Origin: Galaxea fascicularis | Lineage: Eukaryota > Cnidaria > Anthozoa > Scleractinia > Euphylliidae | DNA: 64,000 bases | Direction: 5' to 3' | NCBI GenBank assembly: GCA_948470475.1 | Contig: OX419343.1 | Location: 451,001 to 515,000 of the forward strand | Part shown: positions 21,907 through 34,400 of the stretch, one piece after another | Position numbering within the stretch: position 1 is the first letter of the stretch | Layout of the letters: each line of letters starts with the position of its first letter | The notes under the pieces: generated by a model | What the model saw: the letters and a program-made list of their open reading frames with translations, nothing else | Told to the model about the DNA's origin: nothing | The model's database searches: none | Translations under genes and position numbers: made by a program

Positions 21907-24788
21907 ATTATGAATACGGCGTCTGTGGATCTTTAGGGATATTAAAAACTGCGTAATTTTACGGAAAATATTAGCGCGTAAACGGCTCTTTTACCAAGAG
22001 GTGTGTCTGAAAAGGATGAGCTCCCATAAAATACAAACGAATGTACAGGTTCCTGCCCTTAATTTTTTAAAAAATAAAGTTGTTGTGAGCTCAAAGTGTT
22101 GTAATGTGCTCATCCATAAGCTGGCTCATTGGAACCTTTGATGCTGGCTTGTTCCAGGCTGTCAGCTACTTGGGGCGAGCGAGAACGAGCAAGGAAAATC
22201 TCCCACTCGATTTTCTTTCTCACTCTATTGTTCCCCTGTCTTCTTGCCTGAAACAATTTTTTTTTCAAGAATGTAATCTGGTAGGAGACTGAAGCCATCG
22301 CTTGATGGAAAGACTGATTTCTTGTCATGTGCCGTTCTGGGAGGGTGTAAAAACAAGGTCTTGGATCAGTGTTTGGCCCAGAGAAAAGGATACAGAGTGA
22401 GGTGTGGTACATGTATCCAAGAAATCAAGCCTTGCTGAACACTTCAATTTTTATGGGTGTGCAAAAACCGGCCGTCTTCTTAGTAACAAGAACCCAGGTG
22501 AACGTGTTCATCTGCTGGATTCATATCAAATGAATATTGCCAACGTTTTTGTATTATTTAGTTCGGTTTGAATCCTAAATTCTCAAGGTCAGGGTCCACT
22601 AACTCGCACTGTGGTACCATCACCGTTTTTCAACTAAAACAACAGAGCATCTTCACTCAGTGAGTTTACATGTACTCGGAATTCTAACAAAGTTGTCTCT
22701 GAAGATAGTTAGCCGCAAGTGAGTACACTAATATAAAATAATCTTACTTATTTCACCTATCACTTAAAAAAAAAGTAATGGCCGGAAGTAGATACTGTAA
22801 ATACAATGACACGAAACCATCGCGTGAGATAGAACTGGCACTCGGCGCTTGATTTTCCGTAGTTTGAGGCAGACACATGGATGGCGTCATAGTTTGGTGT
22901 GACACGCGCGTGTGTTCAGGGTCCAGAGTTCAGAGTCCAAGAACAGATCCAAGAAATTTCGCTGACTGTTCCGGTCCGACGCAGACAAAAACAGACAGGA
23001 TTTTCTCACAAAACTAGAACTTTCCGATGGAAAAGCTGGTATTAACCATTGCTGGTGATCTAAACCGGGTACGAAAAGCTGGTAATTTTCTGTGACGTGA
23101 AAAGGAAGGAAGTATTTGCCTAAGTGTGGCCACGGGAGAAAACCAGGAATGGCGGGTATGGATCACTAATATAATCACAGTGAACATGCGACGGTATACA
23201 CTAGACATTTCCTTCCAGAAAGGTTTGTTGTAAAAATATTCCTATTTAACTTGTTTTAAGTTATGCTCTAACTTTGAGGTTAACTATTGTGCAGGGAATC
23301 TAATTTAAATTACACACGTTTAAGGCAAAGGATTTGCCTTAAACGTTTCTGACTGTTTATTGCCAAGAATCAGTGCAAGAATATTGGGCTTCGTTAACGA
23401 AACGGTGGCATAAGACATAAGAAACAAATGCCCCTGTTACTGAACACATTAAATAGATTCTATGTTGCCGAAGGTTTATTTAGCCATATATCAAATAAAA
23501 TATCCACATATCCACATTGTAGTAAGCCGGGAAAATCGCCCCTTGTCAACATTTCTGCTAACTATACGTTGACGTCATCTCTAAGCTGTGAATCATGAGC
23601 AGTGCCACATGGACAGTAGAAACCTGGACGTTGAATAAAAGAGAAATGAACACATCCAACAATCAGTGTACTATATCAAAGTTAAACATGCGGCTAAGGC
23701 GTCATCGAACATTACGGCGACATTATTCAGTGCTGAGCAAAAAGGTTGATTGAAGGATAAACTTCATCCAATAAAAAAAAACTGTTTCACGAACATCATC
23801 ATCTAACGTGGGATGTTAGAACGTTCCATAGTTGCTGAATCAACTAGTTGTCGCACAGCAGTGTTGTTACAATTTTCAGAAACTGACCCTGTTTTTGCAC
23901 AAACCACCAAGGGCATGTTGTTTCCACTGGAATGGCTGGTACGGCAAAATATCATAAAAAATAGGACGTAATTCTGTTTACGGAAAATAAACCTGACAGA
24001 TGGATGCAAAATAAATGTATACTGGCTAGTAAAAAAGAACGTGACACTGCCTTTCTTATACAAGAAAAATGTCGAAATGGTGGAGTTTGGATTCCTCAAT
24101 TCTTGTTGATTAGTTACTTGGGTAACCAAAGTCAGGATGGCGCGTGATTTCGCCGAAATTATGCGCGACTTGCATCATAGTGTTGTGTGATTTGCTATAA
24201 TGCGTGACTTGCCCATGATATGCAATTTAACCAAGAGGCGAACATTCAAGGTACAAAGGTTCAAACGAGGGTCAATAAACCATATTGAATTGAAGGCGAG
24301 ACACTATTTCTTGTATTTAGATAGTGCACACTCAACTTTTGCGGTAACATGTACCTCAGGTTCTTTACTTTGATTTCAATTTATCAATTTGTAGGGTATC
24401 TGATGGGAAAATGGTTGGATTGTCGACGAAAGCTGGATTGCACACATCATTGCCCAAAACAAACAAGTGGATGACTGCGTCAACAGTGAACAAGTCCAAA
24501 AAGAAATTTTTGTGTCCTGTGCACTGAGTGTAACCAAAAAAAGTGGGAAAGAATGCTGTGCAGAAGGGAACTGAAACATAATTCTTTGAAAAATATCATT
24601 GCACGTGCATCAAAGCGGAGCAACGGCGGCCCTCATATCTTCTCGATCTGGCTGAAATCTTGGAGCCATTAGTGGGCGGAAGTTTCCTCTGGGGACCGAA
24701 TAATGTAAGGTAAGCGATTAATGGTATTCTCTCAGTTTAGCTTTTTTAATTCTGTTTGTTTTACCCTGAATTAATATAATAGCCTCCC

Positions 24789-24857
24789 GCGCAGACCTTG
24801 TAAGGGCTTCGTCACGCGAGGGAGGAACGCGTGACGAAGCCCCGGGAAGGTCTGCGT
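24789..24857. repeat. GC-rich palindrome
   Basis: gcgcagacctt ... gggcttcgtcacgcg is mirrored by cgcgtgacgaagccc ... aaggtctgcg around a 9-bp centre (agggaggaa). Probably a fragment of a dispersed foldback family. Confidence 0.7.
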
Positions 24858-27800
24858 TGAGGCAAATTCAGTAACAACTGGAGATAGGTAAACGACTGAA
24901 CCACTGATGTGATCAAATTGGCTTCGTATGTAGCCTTCAAAAGAGCAACAAAAATGTATTCCCGAAAGAATTTGTTTTTCTCCCGAAACAGGCCTTCTTG
25001 GAGTTGTCACCCGGCCGCGTTTACCGACTAGACGTGTGAGTAAATTCAACGTTCTCCGTGATGCGTGATTTATTTCAGTTGGCGTGATGCGTGATTGGTA
25101 TCTCCTGAACCCATATGCCACCCTCTTATCTCCAAATCAACAACAGCGTTCTGTTTTCATTGAACTTGCCTGAACAACACAGTGGATATGACGTTTTTGT
25201 GTGGCGACAAATATCTCGCCTTTTCGGGTTTCCGTTCGTACATGTACAAAGCACTGTATCTAAGAGAAGTTGCTGAAGTTCTTTAGAACGAAATTAACAG
25301 AAGCTGTTGAAAAGTGTCGGTGAGAATTAATTTACAGCCCAAATTAGGTATGGATGAAACTGATTCTTGTGTACGTAGATAGTTAGATTGAAGCCTTCAA
25401 CTTTACGAGAGTCTTAAATGTGTTTAATCAGAAGCTCGGCATTTCCAAAATTTGTTTTCGACCAAGGCAGTTATTTGAAGAGTCGACAAGAGGTATCAGT
25501 GGCGATGTAGACACGAAAATAAGCCTCGTTGAACATGGATACAACACAGGCCTTGGCAGAAGGGCCACGTACAACATTTTTCTGCGAAAATACGAAAAAC
25601 ATACATTTCATCTAAAAAGGTAAAAATGTAGCAGAATAGAGGAAACAGTGAAAGGCGTTTTTATCCTTTAAAATTGTTCGGCCACACATGAAGATCCATA
25701 TGGATTCGCTACGAATTTTTATTTTTATTTCAAGATAAACGATCACGTAAGGAGCATGAAAGTTCTTTCCAAACACGTTAGGACTGAGCAATGTTTTCAA
25801 CATACAAATAACCAAACATTTTAAGAAAGTTGTCGACCAATAACGGTGATGGGGCTATTTTGGGAACCTATAGGCTTCTGTTAGATATTTTTGCTGCGAA
25901 TTAACTTGCTACTTTGTTTGGTTAAAAGGAAATCGTGAAAACATCCCTGGGTATTTGACCATTTCCTATGACATAATCTACGCGTTTTACCTGAATTGCT
26001 AATGTTACGGCCCCCCATCACGGCGCCCGCTTATCTGGTCATATATTGATCAACACCTCTGCAATGAAATTCTTATCTGTCACAGTTGAAAGGGTTTCAC
26101 TTGCTGCAAAAGGATTAGTATTCAATTCGCCATATCTCATCCAAATTCCTTTTGTAATAAGGTAAGTGGCACTGCATCAAGCTTTATCTGTCCACTTTGA
26201 TTGCTCTGCGGTTTTCTTTGGGTTAAAAATAGTGCAAGTGATTCGGTCCGTGAAAACTTGCTCTTCAAGTCAGCATGGTTCCTCTAAACTGGTCTTTGCT
26301 TGGTGTTTTTCTGAGAAAAGCACAAGTATAGGGTTACCTCTACATATGCATAAAGCGGAATGAGACCTTGACTAAAGAGATTTTTCAGGAAAACAGTCTC
26401 TTGGCTAACGTTGTTTGCATACAGGCCATTGTAAACCCTTATCATTAGCACCGTTTCGAAGACAAATTTATTCAAAACTTCGCCTGTGATGAGTGATTAA
26501 ACAGCTGATTAAAAATGCTTTTTTCTGTTTCTTAGATACCGATCCCGTTGCATATGTAAATTTGCCAGTTTACTTGAGCTTTTAACTTTATTATTAATTT
26601 AATACTTGTGGTTTCAGATAGTCGTTCCAGTAACATTTTTCAGCAGTTAGACAGCACTTTGAATGAGTGAAGTACATCACTTGGTCCGTTTTCAGACAAA
26701 TTGTCTTGGCGGAAATGGTTCTCCATATTTATCATCTATCAGTTTTCTTTTAATAATGGAGCACTTTTAGTACAATTTAAAATACAGATAAAAGAAAGAC
26801 GTACTTTACTTTTGAAGTCAACACCATTTTAAAGCCAATATATCACGCAATCAGTCGTCAATCATTTCGTGATCACATGACGATGTGTTCGAATCTCGTC
26901 AATGAAAATTGCTTTTTTGTGAGCCGTGTGGTGGAGCGAAAGTTTACGACCACTCTGTCGAGGAAAAAATCCCACCAATGTAGAGGAGCCTCTTGAAAGA
27001 GTACCACTTTATCATTATCAGTGAGTAGAACTTGATTTTTACAATTATAATTTATATCACCATCGAACCGTTCCTGACTCAAAAAAAGAAATTACCGAAG
27101 CACTGGCCATAATGCACGTATGAACTCTCCAAAACGCAAACAAATATAAGTTTAAATATGAATAAGGCAAATTAGAGCTGCAATATTACCAACCTTGTTT
27201 GTGACTGCGAACTGAAAATTTAGTAAATCTAAATCTTTTTCAAAACCGTAATGCTGTCATACTTTATGCTCAGACGCAAGTTCAAGTTCATACAGTTGTT
27301 CCGACATCTTCACAGCCTACGTCATGAGTCGAAAGCTCGTTTTACGCAGAAATGTGTGTGTTTGTTGCTAAGATACCGTTTTGGTTCTTTAATCTGAGGT
27401 TTCTATTAACGATATTAATGCTTTTGTGGGATCTACAGCTATTTATTTTAAAACCTAACACTCTCAGTGAAAATCCGAACCAGAAATGTATCTGTCGTTT
27501 ATGTTTCGGTCTGAAGCGTTTGTGGTACCTATCTAAAACGCCTGCTTTTTCAATGAAAGATTTACGTTTCTCAGGTCATAAACGTTGTTGTACACGCCAA
27601 TATTTTATGTATTTGAGTCTTCAATGTGATCGTTATTTGGTGCATGGCAGTTGAAAGTTCTGAACTCATTTCTGTGAATTCCAGCACTCAGTTCTGACGT
27701 GCGGAACAGCCCATGAAAGACCGATTATGCAGTATTTCAAAGCGCTCAGCTTTGTTTATAGTTCGAAAATTCCACTCGCAGACGCGAAGGTACTTTGCGG

Positions 27801-28348
27801 ATCTACAAAATCTTTTACGGTTGTTATTGTTTTCAATGTTAATTTGATGAGTCGAAGAAACAAGTTCATAAACAGCTCAAACCAGGCAATTACTAGTAAT
27901 TGTAGCTAGTATTAAATCGACGAGATTATTTTTCTTTTTTCTTTTGGCTTTGCGGTCCTTGGAAGATGAACGTTCTGTAATCGTGACCATTCGGCAAAAG
28001 AGCATAACATGGTTAATTTACAGCAATCACAAAACCCGATTAGAATTATGAATTCTTATAAGATTTCCAAGCAAACTATAAAGTATACAGTTCACTGTTT
28101 GGTTAAAAAGAGGTATTCAAATGAAGGTCTTTATCATTATTAACAAAAATATTTGAAATAGACGGTCAAATTTACATGGAAGGGTAAGAGTAAGAACAGT
28201 AATTTTCACTTAGTTTACTCGGATGAAGCTTTACCTTTCATAGCTGGGAAAAATTGAGTTTTTGTTGTGTAGCTGCATCTGTCCCCAAAAGTGAGCAGGC
28301 TCAAGATTTTTGCCTATTTTAGAACTGAAACGGACCTTGAAGGTTGTA

Positions 28349-28391
28349 GGGGAAAGGGTGTCTGGGGGAGGGTGGGGGGTGGGGAAGGGTT
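28349..28391 (+). other. G-rich tract with G-quadruplex potential
   Basis: At least four runs of three or more G within 43 bases (ggggaaaggg, gggggaggg, ggggggtgggg, aaggg). Could fold as a quadruplex; no gene start is attached to it. Confidence 0.6.
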
Positions 28392-31300
28392 GCGACTGGA
28401 AGCCGCTTTCAAATCCAAGTTTCTCATCTTATCGCGGTTGCAATCTTGAACATCAAGGGCCAATCGGGACGACATGGTTGAGAATACTAAGGTTCTAAGG
28501 AAAATTAATCTTAACTCGTTTTAATTTCCATTTGCGTAACGTTCCCCATTCACAGCTTCCCAAACGAATGCATGAAAGCAACAGAATAAATTTCAAGCCT
28601 CTTTTTCCTCCATGGATTCTTTCAAACAAATACTCAACAGAAAATATATGGAGAAAACGGCGGTTTAGAAAAAAAAAACTACGCAAAAGTGATGTCGGTC
28701 TGACAATTAGTTCTATTGTTTCATTTCGTTTAGCTCTTAGGTTTGGTTTGGAATGGAGAAAGATTGAGGTATATACAATTCGAGAATAAATTCATTTTGC
28801 TTTCAACTGTCCCATTACAAAGTTTCGTATTATTCCCGCATGTTGACTTGATTACTGGTGATGGTCTGGGGATTGATGAGGATTATTATCCAATGTGTCT
28901 ATAGCCAAGTACAGATTTTCCAGGAAATTTTGTTTAAGGGTTTACAGTATTAGACTGGCTGGACTTAAGTTCGTTGGATACATTTATGTTATGAGATTGA
29001 CAAACGCAATGTTTGAATTGCTTTTGAGATTAAATAATGAATTCTAAATAAATTTGGACAGTTTAACGCAAGGAGATTGGGAAAAAATCTCATATTCTTT
29101 GAGTTTTACCAGCCTCCATAGCTGTATTTCAGCGTTACTGGGCTCGAATTGATATCGGAAAAGAACGAATGAGATATGCAGTGTTTCAGATCATGTACGA
29201 AAAACAGGGCTTAAAATAAATGCTATCACCGCTTTAGGTTACGAAATTCCTTTTTTGCTTTGTTCTGTACTTTGTTCAGATAGTAACGTGCCAATTTTTT
29301 GAATAAGTAGACCTGTCGGAGAAAAACTATGGCTTGTTTGCAAGGGGTCGTGGAACATCATTAAGTCTAACAGTTTAACAAGAAGGCTTGTTAGTCGCTC
29401 TCGCAACAAACTAAAGTTTCTCAAACACTGCTTTTGAAAATTTCATAATTTTTTATCCATTACACAAAAATAAGTAAAAGTTCTTAAAAAGCATTGTTAA
29501 GAAAATAGAACTCGCGAAAAAGACAACAGCCTTTGATATGATGTGGTTTGCTTCTTTCAAAATGGTGGTGCAAACTATTTTGCTCGTGGAAGAGTACGTA
29601 ACACGTTTTGCTGCTGAAGGATCGTAACTAAAACAAGTACACCTGGCACGGAAATTCATGTAAGCGTCCTCAAATTGTACCAAGTCGAGTAATGAAACCC
29701 ATTCAGTTCAATTTTTTGACGTGTTATCACGGATTTGCGAAAAAGTAGTTTTTTTACCGGAGCTGTTTACAGTGATTCGTGGTGTATTTTAATTTAGAAA
29801 TTTTATATGGCTGCTTTCAATCCTTTTTCATTAAGACCATAGTATGATATTGATACCGTCATGAAACATTAGAGTTTTAAATGATGGCAACTTAGGGATC
29901 ACGGACACACGGAAACCATGTTTCAAAATACATTTATCGTTTTGATGGCCAAGAACGCTCAATAAAAAGTTAATGCATTCTGCAGAATATTTGAACACCC
30001 AAACAGCACCACTGTAAAATATTTTGCTTTCGCTTCCAAACAAGTGGTCACGTTTACCAGATTAATCCACAAGCTAGAAAAACTGGTTCTGTTTTATACA
30101 GTAGATTAAAAACGAAATCGTCTGCCTAACAGTTTTCTGTTAAGTATGGTTAACTTCATAAAACAAAATGCACAAGAATAAACGTATCTTTTAAAAGCAT
30201 TTGAATGGGACAAATAAGGACAGCATAACAAAATGGATATCAACATGTTGGCAATAGTGCACCCAGCGTTTGCACATCAAAGATGTGGCATTGTTGCAGC
30301 GAATTGCTTCGTTTAAAGTTGTCCGCCGGCTGTTTTAACGTAACTTTGTTGTGTGGAAAATTTCAAGCGTGTAGCATCATCATAGTTGTTGCCCTTTGAA
30401 TTTCATTCACCGGAGTTAAAAGCTAACTGCAGCAATGCAGGAATCGTAAGTTAAAATTTGTTTTTAGTAGTGATTAATTATCCATTCAGTTTAATCTTGA
30501 AAGCTTCATGATAAAAGTGTCACGAAAATACCAAACCCTAAGACTTTCTTTTTCTAGCCAATGGTCAAATAATCATGTAAAAAGGCGACTGCTCAGTCTA
30601 GTGATATCGGCAATTTAGTGCAAATGGACGGGTTTTGTAACTTCCAATTTCGATGGATCCTACGTGACGTTTGTCAAAATGAACTGCGCAAAATTTGGGC
30701 GATACAACTTTGAAGCAATTTCCTTGCGTTGTTCAAAATGTACCCAAGTAACTAAATCGGATTACTGATTGTGCTGTTCATGTGCATTTGTCACCTAAGT
30801 GTTATTGCTAAGTACATCATCGCACGTACAAACCAAACGCAGATGTTTTTAGCACGGAAAATGCGCATATCATTGGCGCTGGAGTGTGAACAAACTTGCA
30901 AATTCATCCCAGGATCAGAAGACGCAAACGTCAGTTAATTTTTTATTGCCTTTAAATAGTTTCATGTTCTAAAAGAAATTAAAACAAGCATTTTTAGTAA
31001 TTAAATAATTTTTTTAGTCTTGTATTGGACACACTTCCTTGAAGCATTCGCGCTATTTATTTATCTTCCAAATCCAGGACCCATCTCCCTAAGTGTCTTA
31101 AAAAAGTCAAACGATATTAGCTTTATGTTAGGTTCTTCGAGCGAAAATGTACCTTAAACTTGTTCAAGGTCATCTGAAGGCGAAGGGCAGTTGTGACTGA
31201 ACAAACCGTTTCACATTGTAGTGAACACAATGTCGTAGAAATTGAATTCAGCATTGTTATCTCTTGTTTATAGGTTCGTTGGTTATGCACCGGTGATTTC

Positions 31301-31406
31301 TGAAGTGAATTTATTACGGTAATAAGGCACTGATCTGCAACGTGAATTGTGAATTAATTTCAGACACCTCCGTGTTCGGTAAACGCTACACAACAGCTCA
31401 GCGAGG

Positions 31407-34400
31407 ATGGCAAAACTTCATGACCACTTGGTGATACTTTTACTCCTGGTCACTGCATGTTCTCGACTGCCAACTTTAAGGTAAACTTTCGTCGTTGCAT
31501 TTTGCAAAGCAGAGTCACCGCAATGTATCCAATTCACGGCTCTTAAGAAAGAGACGTATGGCTCTAACGCTACTATAATTATGGTGCAGAAGAAGTAAGA
31601 GAGGACAACACATTGAAGCGTTAAAGACCACTGTTTCTGCTCATTTCCACCACTTATCCGCCATTTTCTTCTTGTAGTTTGTGCCAAGCGACCAACTCGA
31701 CTGACAAAGACACTGAAAGTTCCCGCTGCAAGACCGTAACTTGTTGTGTAAGTAGAAAAATGGTTTATTTCTCGTTCATTCAAACATGTAGCTATTTAAA
31801 ATTCATGTTTTGTAAACAAAGAAGCATTATGTGAGCAAAGTAGTGTACGGAAAACGCCATTGCGAGGGGGAAAAAATGTTTTGGTTGTGTTGATTTTCGT
31901 CGTAATGTTGACACACGCAGCAGCTTTTTCTCGCCTTGTTCAACGGGTTTACGAAACAAGCCTCTCTTACTCAATAGCACGCTTCCAATATTGTATAACA
32001 CAAACTCTTGACCTCGCTAGTTATTTTCGTCCTTTTAGCCGAATCCTCCGAGTTTGAAGAGCAAAATTAATATTCCGAGTGCCTTTGAAAAGTCGTACGT
32101 TACGACCGAGTGTACGCACGGCACAAAGTTTGATAAACTTTAAGAATTTATATGCTGGTTTTTCTGCGGACTGTCAGCCTTCACTAAAAACACGAAGAGT
32201 TAAAAATCTGTACATGTCGTTGGCAGTAAAAGAGAAATAGGAGAGAATCATCTTTATTCGAATACAATATCAAAGAGCAAAATGACTTATGAAGGGGATG
32301 AATATTTTTGTAAGAGCTATACTGAAAGTAAATATTCAATCAAGCTGTAGACATTTAAAGTCGACGATACCCAAGCAGCACTTTAGCCCACTGGACAGTC
32401 CTTTCAAGGTCGATGTTTTCCTCCAAACGTGCACGATGGCTTCGAGCGGTGTTTTAGATAACAACATATCAGTGCCTAGAAACAATGGAGAAGTGCTAAT
32501 TCAGCCGGCCAGTAATTGAGCTTTGTCGTACTTGTTTACTCGCAAACAGCCTCGTTGTAACTTAAATGGAGCAAACGTACACATGTTTGATCGAGATGGG
32601 AATTGGTCACGGGATCGGCAAATCAGTAGAACTTCTGATGGCGTTGCTGTTTCGCATACAGGGTTTTTGTTCGGTTTTAAGTAAATCATTCGTTTAACAC
32701 CCGATCAACAAAACGAGATTAATTAATTTAGCGAAATTGTCCCATCAAAAAGAATACTTGGGAGTGCGTGAGCAAAGCTTGTGCTTTTCATGTGAGCTAT
32801 TAATTAAACATCTCGAGAGAATAGATTTACAAGAACCGTTTCCGTGGCGGAGATGTAATGCACAAGCTCTCAAATCGAGCAGGATGCGGTTTTCCCTTTG
32901 CAATGAAATACAGAGAGTAACTGTGCAACGATTGCGAGCCAAAATGCCTACGAGTCTAATAAACCTAGAACTTTGAAGAAAGAAGTATCTACGAGGGAAA
33001 TCGGCAACATTTCATACAGTTAATTTGGAGGGGTTTATCAATAACTTGACATTGGGGATATAAGGCTTGCTTGTTAGTGATGTCAGTGAACAGAAAATAT
33101 TGTTGCCAGAAACGGTTTATGAATTAAATATTGACTTTCCTCGTTTCTTAGAATCCTGCCCTTCCTAAAGCGCCTACTTTTGTGGTCAGTTTCATTGTTT
33201 CGGTTAAACTTTGAAGCAAATGTAATTGTGCTTTTGGTCGCAGCAACTTGGTATCAATCTCACAAAGGAAGTGTTTCTCGTATCCAGCGAACTGGTAGCA
33301 ACATGATCGAGTCTAGTAAAATTAGAAACTAGGGGCTTGTTCAGTGGGTTTGTGGTGAGGAATATTCACTTTATAGAGATATCACGAAGTTTGAAAGCAA
33401 ATTTCTTGTTTGTTCCCTCTATGCAGTTTTCTATGTTGTTTGCAATCCGCCCAAACCGCGTTACAGAAGCAAACCAAATAAGTGACAGATGTTCTGGTTT
33501 CGACTAACGTGACGAACTTAGCTTGACAGAATATCATTTAAGACCCCTAGATAAATTTCAGAATTTTTGTCCACCGGCCAAGGTATTTTTGTATTCAATT
33601 GTCCCGAATAAGCCCTAATGGTTTCTATGTGGGCACCTCGCCTTACGTGGAAACACCGGAGAACCTGTTTTTCGGGAGCGTTTCTTTGTGACGCAACAGT
33701 TATGTAAATAGCACCTTGGGAGGAAAGGTCGGGGGTGGATTGATGGGTTGATAAGGGGGAGGGGCGAGGGCAGAATTACTGTTTTTTCCTGAGCGGCATG
33801 GTCTGTTTTAATGAGGGCAGGTGCTGGATTTTTCTGACACGGTAGGAAGTATTCCCAATACAACACAATAATACAACACCATTGTTTTGCGGGCTACCGA
33901 AGGAAAAAAAGCTGCGTGAAAATAATGGCGCCGAAAAATTAGAAATAATTAAACATAGGACTTCTGATGAACAAATAAGTATGTGTGTATTTATCATTTC
34001 AATCAGATTTAAACCCTAACTGTGTGTCAGTTCCATACACGACAGCCCCGAGTCGCGTTTGAAATGTTTTTAAAGGCAAATTTAATTACCACAGTTGACA
34101 GGGTCTGATAATTGCAAGTCATATTGAAGTCGTCTTAAGTAACATTGATGTTTTAGAAAAGAATTGAATCTGTTTCGTTCGATGTTTATACTACTTGTTT
34201 AAGAACTCATTGAATTTCTGGAGCCTGAATAACATTCCACGCCCCTTAAGTGTCACGTATTAAAGACATTGGACTTAATTCAAGGTTTAGCACGAAAAGT
34301 TAACACTATTCGGTAGATTGCTGCAAATCAAGTGATATTTGGGAAATGTTCAGAATCACAAACCACGAAGCAGTGCCTGATATTTGGAATGATATTAAAA

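Larger units (their letters stand above)
21907..31406. other. Long intergenic stretch, no gene supported
   Basis: I examined the open frames on both strands; none shows a recognisable family, coding-like codon use or linkable splice sites. It contains a short perfect hairpin near 23319-23346 (aaggcaaaggatttgcctt), a GC-rich palindrome at 24789-24857 and a G-rich tract at 28349-28391. The last kilobase should hold the promoter of the collagen-like gene. A possible non-coding first exon ends at 30445 (gaatc before gtaagtt), with a matching acceptor at 31363/31364 (aatttcag before acacc). Confidence 0.5.

Noticed and set aside
21494..21907. Open frame rich in Leu-Cys/Tyr-Ala repeats
   Set aside because: It is translation of the ATAAGC hexamer arms of the hairpin MITE and the next foldback.
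22110..22412. 100-codon minus-strand frame with an Arg/Lys-rich middle
   Set aside because: No recognisable family, no splice partners and non-coding-like codon use.
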